Shown here piece by piece: positions 53,423 through 60,717 of a stretch of DNA of 64,000 bases. A model generated the notes under the pieces. The model worked only from the letters and a program-made list of their open reading frames with translations, did not search any database and was not told the origin of the DNA. Position 1 is the first letter of the stretch. Each line of letters opens with the position of its first letter. Made by a program: the position numbers and the translations under genes. The stretch comes from Micromonospora sp. U21 (lineage in GTDB: Bacteria > Actinomycetota > Actinomycetes > Mycobacteriales > Micromonosporaceae), in assembly GCF_018070045.1 (NCBI RefSeq), contig NZ_JAGPYK010000004.1, positions 304,772 to 368,771 of the forward strand. Reading direction: 5' to 3'.

Positions 53423-55573
53423 TCAACCCGCGGCGGCCTGGGCGGCCGCGTAGTCGCGCGCCACCCGGACCATCTCGACCAGGCCTCCCGCGTACTCCTG
53501 GGCCTCGCCGTGTGCCTCGTCGAACGGCGGCTGGAAGCCGACGCCCTCCCACTCGCCGGTGGTCGGGTTCCACCGGTCGTTGCCGACCTCGAAGTCCCAG
53601 GCGAAGATGCCCAGCTCGTAGTAGAGCTGGTCGGCGGAGTTGCCGGCGGCCGAGTAGAGCACGTCGGCGACCGGGCCGGTCTGTGACGGCCAGGTGACGG
53701 TGCCGCGCTCCTGTGCGATGGCGCCGACGATCCGCCGCGCGCTGTCCAGGAACATCTTCGACTCGTCGATCGACGGCCGGGGCAGGGTGACCCGCCCGTC
53801 GGCCCGGTACGCCCCCGGCGGCCACATGAAGTAACCGCCGTAGGAGTGCACGTTCATCGCGAACTTGATGTTCGGGTGGGCCTGGGCGAGCGCGATCACG
53901 TTGCGGCTCTCCGCCTCGGACAGCTCCGCGGTGCCCGCGTAGTTGCCCGAGAGGCAGTTGGCGCTGGCGCCCACGTACCCGTCGAAGTAGGACCCGACGG
54001 TGTAGTTGCGGTTGATGTCGACGCCCCACGAGGTGCGGTACCGCGGGTCCCGCGTCGGCCCGGTGCAGTGGTTGACCAGGTTCTTGCGCTGGAAGTTGTA
54101 GTCGTTGAACGAGTAGTTCGCGCCGTCCGGGTTGACCGTCGGGATGACGAACACGTCGACCTGCTCCAGCAGCTCGCGGGTGGCCGGATCGGTGCGGGCG
54201 TTGGCCAGCATCCGCTCGGCGAACTCCAGCGTCACCAGCGGCGTGGCCCACTCCCGGGCATGTTCCTGGGAGTACGCCAGCACCCCGACCCGGGAGCCGT
54301 CCCGGTGCACGCCGAGGCGCAGCGCCTGTACCGTCCACGGCCGCGCCGGCACCTCGGTGCCCTGGAGCCCGTCGTCCAGCCGGGCCGGGCCGGCGACCGG
54401 CATCGGCAGCCCGGCCGAGCCGTCCTCCACGGTGGCCCGGAACCGGTTCGGTTGGCGGGCGTTGATCGCCGCCGCCACCTCGTCGGTGGTGCTCACCGTC
54501 TTGCCGGCGGTGTCGGTGGCGAGCGTGATCGTGAGGACGCGGTCGCGGTAGCCGACGGTCAGCGGCCGGTTCCGTTTGCCCGGGTCGACCGTCCGCACCT
54601 GCACACCGTTCATGCCCTGGTCACCGAAGCGGACCGACTCGACCACCACGGCGGACACCGCCGGGTCGCCCAGGTACGTGACCGCGTTGCGCCGGTACCC
54701 CTGGGTCTGGTTCGGCAGGTCGATGACGTCCACCAGGTCCCGGTACTGGCGGGCCAGCCGCTTGATCCGCGCCTGGATGTCCACCGGCGTCAGGTACGCG
54801 TCGATGAAGTCCTTCTGGTAGCCGGCCGGCAGCGGCGGCGGGGTGGCATTCGGCCAGAGGGCCGGTGTGACGGCCCGGCTGACCCCGCCGAGGCTGGAGG
54901 TGGCGGTCAGCTGGACCGGCCGGTTCGGCACCGGCTGGGGGAGCGCGTAGTGGTACTGGTACTCACCGGAGTCCTCGAACCGGGACAGCGGGAACGACCC
55001 GGTGGCGCCGTCGGCCGTCCGCCAGCTGACGGTGATCTCCACGTCCGGGTCGTCGGTGGCGGTCGTGGCCACCTGCGCCTGCAGGAACGTCTGCCCGCTC
55101 GTGGTCCACCAGTACGCCTGCTGCACCTGGAGGGTGTCCACGGCCGCGGCGGCGGCCGTGGTCCGCTGGCCCGCGGCGGGAGCACGCAGCCCGGCGGCGG
55201 TGCGGGTCTGCGCCGCGCGGACGCTGTCGGCGTAGTGCCGGCTGCCGTCCCCGGCGCGCTGCACGATCTGCACAGCGGTCGCGCCCTGCGCGGTCAGGGC
55301 GGCGAGCTGGGCGCCGGTCAGCACCAGGTCGGCGAGGATCCGCCCGTCCCGGGCCCGGGGTCGGTTGGCCAGGTCGGCACCGCTGGCGACCAGGCGGTCG
55401 AGCTGAGCCTGATCCAGTAGCTGCATCCGGACCAGGGCGGTCTCGGTGGCGCTCAGGGTGATCGGTGTGGCCGGGGCGGCGGGTGCCGCAATGCCCGGAC
55501 CGGGATGGGACAGCACCGCGCTGAGCAGGATCGCTGTGGTGGCGGCAGCTGTCCACCGTCGTCGGACGATCAT
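53423..55573 (-). CDS. Secreted M14-family zinc carboxypeptidase
   Basis: A 716-residue exported metallocarboxypeptidase. Signal peptide (MIVRRRWTAAATTAILLSAV, cleavage probably near GIAAPA), a 200-residue N-terminal region with a beta-sandwich, then the M14 catalytic domain (from about residue 260): zinc residues in YSQEHAREWATP and MNVHSYGGYF, VNPDGANYSF, DINRNYTVG, and the catalytic Glu in IFAWDFEVGN. It probably digests peptides or cell-wall material outside the cell. ATG 55573 has GGAGGG four bases upstream. Confidence 0.9.
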   Translation of the reverse strand: MIVRRRWTAAATTAILLSAVLSHPGPGIAAPAAPATPITLSATETALVRMQLLDQAQLDRLVASGADLANRPRARDGRILADLVLTGAQLAALTAQGATAVQIVQRAGDGSRHYADSVRAAQTRTAAGLRAPAAGQRTTAAAAAVDTLQVQQAYWWTTSGQTFLQAQVATTATDDPDVEITVSWRTADGATGSFPLSRFEDSGEYQYHYALPQPVPNRPVQLTATSSLGGVSRAVTPALWPNATPPPLPAGYQKDFIDAYLTPVDIQARIKRLARQYRDLVDVIDLPNQTQGYRRNAVTYLGDPAVSAVVVESVRFGDQGMNGVQVRTVDPGKRNRPLTVGYRDRVLTITLATDTAGKTVSTTDEVAAAINARQPNRFRATVEDGSAGLPMPVAGPARLDDGLQGTEVPARPWTVQALRLGVHRDGSRVGVLAYSQEHAREWATPLVTLEFAERMLANARTDPATRELLEQVDVFVIPTVNPDGANYSFNDYNFQRKNLVNHCTGPTRDPRYRTSWGVDINRNYTVGSYFDGYVGASANCLSGNYAGTAELSEAESRNVIALAQAHPNIKFAMNVHSYGGYFMWPPGAYRADGRVTLPRPSIDESKMFLDSARRIVGAIAQERGTVTWPSQTGPVADVLYSAAGNSADQLYYELGIFAWDFEVGNDRWNPTTGEWEGVGFQPPFDEAHGEAQEYAGGLVEMVRVARDYAAAQAAAG

Positions 55574-55710
55574 GTGCCCTCCTGACGGACGTCGATGGGT
55601 CTGGTCCTTACACCAGTCGATAGATCGACAGCTGTCAAGGGATGATCGGTAAGTGCCGCATACGGCTGCCGCTCCGGACCGTCGACGACGTCAAGCTCTC
55701 CACGACCGGG

Positions 55711-56067
55711 TCACGGCGGGGGCCACTGGGACAACACCGCGAATCCTCCGGCCAGGCAGGCGATCGCGGCCGTCGGCCAGGGCCACCACCGTCCGCCTCT
55801 GCGCAGCCGCGCCAGAGCCGCTCCCAGGCAAAGCAGGGCGAGCAGGCCGGCCGAGGAGAGGGCGAGCCACAAGAGTCGGCTGTGGGCGGGTCTGCACCGT
55901 CCAAACTCGGGATCGCACGACCCCGGATGGGTGAGGTCGGGCTCGAGCCAGGCGAGCACGAAGGCGAACCAGAGCACCACAGGGAGGACGACGACCAGCA
56001 CGATGGACACCGCTCCCACACGTAATCCAAGGGACGGCACCGGCTGAGCAGTCTCTGGATCGGGCAT
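55711..56067 (-). CDS. Hypothetical membrane protein
   Basis: A 118-residue protein with three predicted helices: GAVSIVLVVVLPVVLWFAFV, LLWLALSSAGLLALLCLGAA and WPTAAIACLAGGFAVLSQW. A Cys pair (SCDPEFGRCRP) lies between the first two. No family is recognised. The start is ATG 56067 (MPDPETAQPV) or GTG/ATG further out at 56106; neither has a good ribosome-binding site. Its lower-GC codon choice and its place beside a tRNA fragment fit a region of gene gain. Confidence 0.55.
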   Translation of the reverse strand: MPDPETAQPVPSLGLRVGAVSIVLVVVLPVVLWFAFVLAWLEPDLTHPGSCDPEFGRCRPAHSRLLWLALSSAGLLALLCLGAALARLRRGGRWWPWPTAAIACLAGGFAVLSQWPPP

Positions 56068-56267
56068 GCCCACACAATTGGGAACGTGCCGATCGGTCGG
56101 AAGCACGAACGGGTCACAAGCGGTTCGACAAACTGCCGATGTTCACCCCGGTGCATCGGTCCCGCGCCGGCAACGTCTTTCGGGCCGGGAACGGGCACGC
56201 CACCCGACGGAAGGGGCAGAGATGGATGTGACCCGGGTCGGACGATGTCTGAACTGGGCCACCGCGG

Positions 56268-56300
56268 TGGAGCGGGCGACGGGAGTCGAATCCGCACCGT
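56268..56300 (-). pseudogene. Degenerate 3' fragment of tRNA-Gly
   Basis: Thirty-one of 33 bases match the 3' end of the intact tRNA-Gly(TCC) at 57016-57048, covering the CCA, the acceptor 3' strand and the T arm; beyond that the match decays through the anticodon region. The remnant looks like the partial tRNA copy left at one end of an element integrated into a tRNA gene. The two copies are in the same orientation, 748 bases apart. No integrase is present. Confidence 0.7.
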
Positions 56301-56380
56301 TGGTGGGGAAGGACGAAGGTCACTGCCTGGAACGCCTGCTCGTCGCAGAAGAGGGGGTCACAGCTCGGCAGCGACCGCTG

Positions 56381-56386
56381 TAGCGT
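56381..56386 (+). promoter_or_regulatory. Probable leaderless promoter -10 box (TAGCGT)
   Basis: TAGCGT, seven bases, then the GTG start at 56394. Confidence 0.42.
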
Positions 56387-56393
56387 GCGCGGC

Positions 56394-56825
56394 GTGGGAT
56401 ACCTGGTGATGCCTTCAGGTCGTCTGAACCTGCCGGAGTCGGACGACGTCGCTGCGGTCGCCGCTGTCAAGGCCGCCATGGCTGTACAAGGTGGTTGGTT
56501 CACGCCGGATGTGTTTCCGTCAAATGACACACTGGCCGACATGGCGGAGGCGGCCGGAGCTTCAATCACCCGCGACGCAGACTGGATCGAGTTTGGTTAC
56601 GACGACGAGGGTGACCCCAAGTGGTCGGACCAGGCCACGGCCTTCTACGTCGCGATTGCGCCGTTCGTTCGGTCGGGAGTCGTCCATATCGAGGGTGAAG
56701 ACGCTTCCCGCTGGTCATACACCTACGCTGACGGGCAGATCACCCAACAGGGTTGGAACGGTTGGGATGGATCCATCGAGCCGTTTGGCGAGCATGTGGA
56801 TCCCTCCTCCCTGGACCACCCATAG
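56394..56825 (+). CDS. Hypothetical protein between the two tRNA-Gly copies
   Basis: A 143-residue acidic, soluble protein (GYLVMPSGRLNLPESDDV, SITRDADWIEFGYDDEGDPKW, VHIEGEDASRWSYTYADGQ). Codon use is less GC-biased at third positions than in neighbouring genes, and no family is recognised. GTG 56394 is preferred to GTG 56385 because TAGCGT ends seven bases before it. It lies between the tRNA-Gly fragment and intact tRNA-Gly, so it is a candidate passenger gene of a decayed integrated element. Confidence 0.62.
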   Translation: MGYLVMPSGRLNLPESDDVAAVAAVKAAMAVQGGWFTPDVFPSNDTLADMAEAAGASITRDADWIEFGYDDEGDPKWSDQATAFYVAIAPFVRSGVVHIEGEDASRWSYTYADGQITQQGWNGWDGSIEPFGEHVDPSSLDHP

Positions 56826-56973
56826 GCGCGTGGTTCCCTCACCGGGCGCCAGGGTCTCCGAGAGCGGATCTCCTGGTCGGCAGTCGTAGACCGTCCACGC
56901 CGGGAGTGGCCGACGCCGGCCGTGAATGGCACGCGGATGGCATGCAGGACCCAGCATGGGGAGAAGCGAGACG

Positions 56974-57005
56974 CCCAGGTGCCGCGACCTTGCGGTCTGC
57001 CTGGG
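56974..57005 (-). terminator. Hairpin downstream of tRNA-Gly
   Basis: CCCAGG and CCTGGG form the outer stem, with CCGC and GCGG inside; on the minus strand it begins 11 bases after the tRNA 3' end. Confidence 0.55.
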
Positions 57006-57015
57006 CCTTCGTTGG

Positions 57016-57089
57016 TGGAGCGGGCGACGGGAATCGAACCCGCACCGTCAGTTTGGAAGACTGAAGCTCTGCCATTGAGCTACGCCCGC
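57016..57089 (-). tRNA. tRNA-Gly(TCC), CCA encoded
   Basis: On the minus strand the gene starts GCGGGCGTAGCTCAATGG and ends CGCCCGCTCCA. The acceptor stem GCGGGCG/CGCCCGC is perfect, the anticodon stem is TCAGT/ACTGA with loop CTTCCAA (anticodon TCC), and the T loop is TTCGATT. The 3' CCA is in the DNA. A degenerate 3' copy lies at 56268. Confidence 0.95.
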
Positions 57090-57204
57090 GTGCACCCCGC
57101 CAGCGGGGGACGCAGCCGACAGCGTACCCAATCACCGTGCCGCCCGCGCAGCCGCGCCACCGCCATGTCGCGGCCGTGCCGTGCCCGGCCGCGTCGCGGC
57201 GCGC

Positions 57205-57284
57205 CAAGATCCGCGCAACTTCAGGGATGTAGCGGCCTCAGCGCGCCGGGAGGCAGCACTTTCCCTGAAGTTGCGCGGATCTTG
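57205..57284. repeat. Palindromic element E (80 bp, MITE-like)
   Basis: Perfect 23-base arms (57205-57227 and 57262-57284, containing CCGCGCAACTTCAGGGA and its complement) with a 34-base loop. Non-coding, between two tRNA genes. This is the cleanest palindrome in the window. Confidence 0.75.
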
Positions 57285-57388
57285 CCCCCCGGGGAGGCCC
57301 GGGAGGCGACGCCGGAGCGGAAGAGGGGTTTTGGGGAATGTGTCCGGGTGAGAGGTGGCCCCGGCACGTCCCGGGCCGGTCGACGGCA

Positions 57389-57394
57389 TAGACT
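57389..57394 (+). promoter_or_regulatory. Probable -10 box for tRNA-Pro (TAGACT)
   Basis: TAGACT in GCATAGACTGC, 11 bases before the first base of the tRNA. Confidence 0.4.
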
Positions 57395-57405
57395 GCACGT
57401 CGCCA

Positions 57406-57479
57406 CGGGGTGTGGCGCAGCTTGGTAGCGCACTCGCTTTGGGAGCGAGGGGCCGTGGGTTCAAATCCCGCCACCCCGA
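57406..57479 (+). tRNA. tRNA-Pro(TGG), CCA not encoded
   Basis: CGGGGTG pairs with CACCCCG as acceptor stem, GCGC/GCGC as D stem, CTCGC/GCGAG as anticodon stem with loop TTTGGGA (anticodon TGG), and the T loop is TTCAAAT. The discriminator A is followed by CTG, so CCA is added after transcription. Confidence 0.95.
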
Positions 57480-57565
57480 CTGTCGTCCGCGGCCGGGCCG
57501 CCCCGGGTGCCGCCGAGTTTTCCGCGCGGTCCCCGGGCGCTGCCGGAGCGTCAGGCCGGCTCACC

Positions 57566-57571
57566 TACACT
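57566..57571 (+). promoter_or_regulatory. Possible tig -10 box (TACACT)
   Basis: TACACT lies about 55 bases before the tig GTG; no good -35 is visible, so this is tentative. Confidence 0.3.
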
Positions 57572-57624
57572 CGATGGGCTGAATCACGCCCAGACTCAAC
57601 TGAGATCCGTCAAGGAGTACGCCT

Positions 57625-58971
57625 GTGAAGAGCACCGTCGAGACTCTGAGCCCGACGCGCGTGCGGCTCGCCATCGAGGTGCCGTTCGTCGAGCTCGAGC
57701 CGAGCCTCAAGAAGGCGTACCGGGAGATCGGTTCGCAGGTCCAGGTTCCCGGCTTCCGCCGGGGCAAGGTGCCGACCGCGGTGATCGACCAGCGGGTGGG
57801 CCGGGGCACCGTCCTCAACGAGGCGGTCCAGGACGCCATCCCGGACAACATCCTCGCCGCGGTGCGCGAGCACGACCTGAAGACGCTGGGGCGTCCCGAG
57901 GTCGAGATCACCGAGTTCAACGACGGTGACTCGCTGAACTTCACCGCCGAGATGGACGTCCGTCCGGAGATCACCCTGCCGGACGCGTCGACCATCGAGG
58001 TGACCGTCGATGAGCTGCAGATCGACGAGAGCGAGATCGACGAGCAGGTGAAGAACCTGCGGGAGCGGTTCGCCACCCTCAAGACCGTCGAGCGGGCCGC
58101 CGCCGAGGGCGACTACGTCCAGATCGACCTGAACGCGACCGTCGACGGCGAGGACGTGCCGGGCGGCCAGGCGAGCAACATCTCCCACGAGGTGGGCAGC
58201 AAGCAGCTCCTGCCGGGCCTCGACGAGGCCGTGGTCGGTCTCGCCGCCGGCGAGAGCACCACCTTCACCACCCAGCTGGTCGGCGGCGACTTCGCCGGCC
58301 GGGACGCCGAGGTGGCGGTGACCGTGCGCACGGTCAAGGAGAAGGAGCTGCCGGAGCTGAACGACGAGTTCGCCCAGATGGCGAGCGAGTTCGACACGAT
58401 CGAGGAGCTCCGCGGCGACCTGCGCTCGCGGGTCACCCAGGGCAAGCAGGTCGAGCAGATCTACGCGGCTCGGGACAAGGCCCTGGCGCAGCTGGTCGAG
58501 GCCGCCGACGTGCCGGCGCCGGAGGGTGTCGTCCGCGAGGAGGTGGCCAGCCGCAAGCAGGCGATGGTCGACCAGCTGGAGCGGATCGGCGCCTCCATGG
58601 AGGAGTACCTCGCCGCCGAGGAGAAGACCGAGGAGCAGATCGACGCCGAGCTGTCCGAGGCGGCGACCGAGGGCGTCAAGGTGCAGCTACTGCTGGACAC
58701 CCTGGCCGACGCCGAGGACGTGCAGGTCTCCGACGACGAGTTCGGCCACGAGATCGTGCACCGGGCGCAGCGGGCCGGGATGGCCCCGCAGCAGTACTAC
58801 GACCAGCTGGTGCGCTCCGGCGCGGCCGGCGCGGTCTTCGGTGACGTGCGGCGGGGCAAGGCGCTCGCGGCCGTCATGGAGCGGATCACGATCAAGGACT
58901 CGGCCGGCAACGAGGTCACCCTCGACGCGCTGCGCGCCGCCAACGAGGCGGAGCACAACCACGACCACTGA
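57625..58971 (+). CDS. tig: Trigger factor
   Basis: A 448-residue ribosome-bound chaperone and prolyl isomerase. The ribosome-contact loop is VPGFRRGKVP (residues 41-50), followed by the FKBP-type domain (about 150-245, GDYVQIDLNATVDG, SKQLLPGLDEAVVGLAAGE) and a long helical C-terminal cradle. The tail is His-rich (AEHNHDH). GTG 57625 has AAGGAG eight bases upstream. The order tig - clpP1 - clpP2 - clpX, common to many bacteria, couples nascent-chain folding with regulated proteolysis. Confidence 0.96.
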   Translation: MKSTVETLSPTRVRLAIEVPFVELEPSLKKAYREIGSQVQVPGFRRGKVPTAVIDQRVGRGTVLNEAVQDAIPDNILAAVREHDLKTLGRPEVEITEFNDGDSLNFTAEMDVRPEITLPDASTIEVTVDELQIDESEIDEQVKNLRERFATLKTVERAAAEGDYVQIDLNATVDGEDVPGGQASNISHEVGSKQLLPGLDEAVVGLAAGESTTFTTQLVGGDFAGRDAEVAVTVRTVKEKELPELNDEFAQMASEFDTIEELRGDLRSRVTQGKQVEQIYAARDKALAQLVEAADVPAPEGVVREEVASRKQAMVDQLERIGASMEEYLAAEEKTEEQIDAELSEAATEGVKVQLLLDTLADAEDVQVSDDEFGHEIVHRAQRAGMAPQQYYDQLVRSGAAGAVFGDVRRGKALAAVMERITIKDSAGNEVTLDALRAANEAEHNHDH

Positions 58972-58977
58972 TCGTCG

Positions 58978-59024
58978 GGATGCGGCCGCCGTCCGCCGCT
59001 GTGCGGTGGATGGCGGCCGCATCC
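58978..59024 (+). terminator. Very strong hairpin terminator after tig
   Basis: A 22-base-pair stem (58978-58999 with 59003-59024, two G-U pairs) with a TGT loop, six bases past the tig stop. It separates tig from the clpP promoter. Confidence 0.8.
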
Positions 59025-59101
59025 ATTCCGGGGTACGCCCGGCGACCAGCGTCGTCGGGTAGGCCCGGAAGCCCGCGCCGCGGGTACGCCCGACGCAGCT
59101 G

Positions 59102-59115
59102 CGCTGAGAGCGAAC
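59102..59115. promoter_or_regulatory. ClgR-type activator site upstream of clpP1
   Basis: CGCTGAGAGCGAAC fits the core of the ClgR consensus recalled from Corynebacterium (CGCYNANRGCGWWS) at every position. It is centred about 45-50 bases upstream of a TAGTGT -10 box (59154-59159), a position suited to activation. ClgR activates clpP1P2 in several actinobacteria. No clgR gene is in the window. Confidence 0.6.
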
Positions 59116-59153
59116 AGTGCCCCGACCGGGACTCTGCCGCCCCGCACAGCGGT

Positions 59154-59159
59154 TAGTGT
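59154..59159 (+). promoter_or_regulatory. Probable clpP1 -10 box (TAGTGT)
   Basis: TAGTGT lies 34 bases before the clpP1 ATG. The -35 region is poor, which fits an activator-dependent promoter. Confidence 0.4.
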
Positions 59160-59192
59160 CGGGAAAGACGGTACGGAGAGCGAAGGGCTGCC

Positions 59193-59834
59193 ATGACCGA
59201 CATGCACATCCCCAAGAAGTCGCTCCGGGCGATTGACGCGCGCGGTGGCGACTCCATTGGCAACCTCGACGACTCGGTCTACAACCGGTTGCTCAAGGAG
59301 CGCATCATCTTCCTGGGCAGTGAGGTGACCGACCAGGTCGCCAACCGCATCTGCGCGCAGCTGCTGCTGCTCGCCGCGGAAGACCCGGACCGCGACATCA
59401 ACCTGTGGATCAACTCGCCGGGTGGCTCGGTCACCGCGAGCATGGCGATCTACGACACCATGCAGTTCATCGACAACGACGTGTCGACCGTGGCGATGGG
59501 CATGGCTGCCTCGATGGGCCAGCTGCTGCTCTGCGCGGGCACCAAGGGCAAGCGGTACGCCCTGCCCCACGCCCGGATCATGATGCACCAGCCGTCCGGT
59601 GGTCTGGGCGGTACGGCGTCCGACATCGCCATCCAGGCGGAGCAGATGCTCTACACGAAGCGGATGTTCCAGGAGCGCGTCGCGCACCACACCGGCCAGA
59701 GCCAGGGGCAGATCGAGGCGGACTCGGACCGGGACCGTTGGTTCACCGCCCAGGAGGCCATGGACTACGGCTTCATCGACAAGGTGATCATCGGGGCCGC
59801 TCAGGTTCCGGATGGCGCCGGGACCCTGAGCTGA
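59193..59834 (+). CDS. clpP1: ATP-dependent Clp protease proteolytic subunit ClpP1
   Basis: A 213-residue serine protease subunit. Catalytic residues: Ser107 in [11 protein letters not shown], His132 in [10 protein letters not shown], and an Asp around residue 181 (SDRDRWF). The [19 protein letters not shown] segment forms the substrate-binding strand. In actinobacteria ClpP1 and ClpP2 form a mixed two-ring tetradecamer driven by ClpX or ClpC. ATG 59193 is preceded by a GAAGGG ribosome-binding site. It forms an operon with clpP2, ten bases downstream. Confidence 0.95.
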   Translation: MTDMHIPKKSLRAIDARGGDSIGNLDDSVYNRLLKERIIFLGSEVTDQVANRICAQLLLLAAEDPDRDINLWINSPGGSVTASMAIYDTMQFIDNDVSTVAMGMAASMGQLLLCAGTKGKRYALPHARIMMHQPSGGLGGTASDIAIQAEQMLYTKRMFQERVAHHTGQSQGQIEADSDRDRWFTAQEAMDYGFIDKVIIGAAQVPDGAGTLS

Positions 59835-59844
59835 GGAGCTGACG

Positions 59845-60507
59845 ATGACCGATCTGAGCTTGCCGCCCCAGTTCGCGGCCGTGCACAACCGTTACGTGCT
59901 GCCGTCGTTCGTCGAGCGCACGTCGTACGGGGTCAAGGAGTCGAACCCGTACAACAAGCTCTTCGAGGACCGGATCATCTTCCTCGGCGTCCAGGTGGAC
60001 GACGCGTCGGCCAACGACGTGATGGCCCAGCTGCTGACGCTCGAGGGCACCGATCCGGACCGCGACATCATCATGTACATCAACTCGCCGGGTGGCTCGT
60101 TCACCGCGATGACGGCGATCTACGACACCATGCAGTACGTCCGTCCGGACATCTCCACCGTCTGCCTGGGTCAGGCGGCCAGCGCGGCGGCGGTCCTGCT
60201 GTCGGCCGGCACCCCGGGTAAGCGGATGGCGCTGCCGAACTCGCGGATCATCATCCACCAGCCGGCCACCGAGGGCGGCTACGGGCAGGGCTCGGACATC
60301 GAGATCCAGGCCCGGGAGATCCTGCGAATGCGGACTCAGCTGGAGGACATGCTCTCCCGCCACTGCAACCGCCCGATCGAGCAGGTCCGCAAGGACATCG
60401 ACCGGGACAAGATCATGACGGCCGAGGAGGCCAAGGAGTACGGGCTGGTCGACACGATCCTGACCAGCCGCAAGAAGGGTCTGTTGGCGGCCAACGCCGC
60501 CCGCTGA
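59845..60507 (+). CDS. clpP2: ATP-dependent Clp protease proteolytic subunit ClpP2
   Basis: A 220-residue partner of ClpP1 with its own complete triad: Ser113 in GQAASAAAVLL, His138 in RIIIHQPATEG and the Asp in KDIDRDKIM. The N-terminus (TDLSLPPQFAAVHNRYVLPS) is longer than that of ClpP1, as usual for ClpP2, which carries the face that docks ATPases. GAGGAG ten bases before ATG 59845 is the ribosome-binding site. A strong terminator follows, so clpX has its own promoter. Confidence 0.95.
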   Translation: MTDLSLPPQFAAVHNRYVLPSFVERTSYGVKESNPYNKLFEDRIIFLGVQVDDASANDVMAQLLTLEGTDPDRDIIMYINSPGGSFTAMTAIYDTMQYVRPDISTVCLGQAASAAAVLLSAGTPGKRMALPNSRIIIHQPATEGGYGQGSDIEIQAREILRMRTQLEDMLSRHCNRPIEQVRKDIDRDKIMTAEEAKEYGLVDTILTSRKKGLLAANAAR

Positions 60508-60517
60508 GCAGTACCGG

Positions 60518-60559
60518 GTCAGAGGTTGGCCGGGCATCCGTTCCCGGCCGACCTCTGAC
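60518..60559 (+). terminator. Strong hairpin terminator after clpP2
   Basis: A 17-base-pair stem (60518-60534 with 60543-60559, one G-U pair) and an 8-base loop, beginning 11 bases after the clpP2 stop. It is followed by a short T-containing stretch (CCCGTTTTGG). Confidence 0.8.
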
Positions 60560-60717
60560 ACACCCGTTTTGGGGGTCGGAGAATGCCCCGCCAGCGGGTA
60601 ACGTCGGGTCCGTACCGCTTCGCCGGTTGGGCCGGCGGGGTGAACGGAGCCGGACGGCGCGCAGCGTCCGCAGGGTCAGGGCCGGGTCTCCGGCCGATGA
60701 GTGCAGGGAGAACGTAG

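Larger units (their letters stand above)
56068..56393. other. Intergenic region with tRNA-Gly fragment
   Basis: The only recognisable item in these 326 bases is a 33-base near-copy of the 3' end of tRNA-Gly at 56268-56300, plus the TAGCGT box before the next gene. Open frames here show no homology or start signals. Confidence 0.45.
57090..57405. other. Intergenic region between the two tRNA genes
   Basis: This 316-base gap holds palindromic element E (57205-57284) and, near its right end, TAGACT at 57389-57394, a likely -10 box for tRNA-Pro. No gene is seen. Confidence 0.5.

Noticed and set aside
55635..56297. 220-codon minus-strand open frame overlapping the small membrane gene
   Set aside because: It is in a different frame from the hydrophobic 118-residue protein, is Arg/Pro/Ser-rich, and runs through the tRNA fragment.
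55574..57090. Intact prophage or integrative element at tRNA-Gly
   Set aside because: The tRNA 3' duplication is real, but there is no integrase, excisionase or phage gene; at most a remnant.
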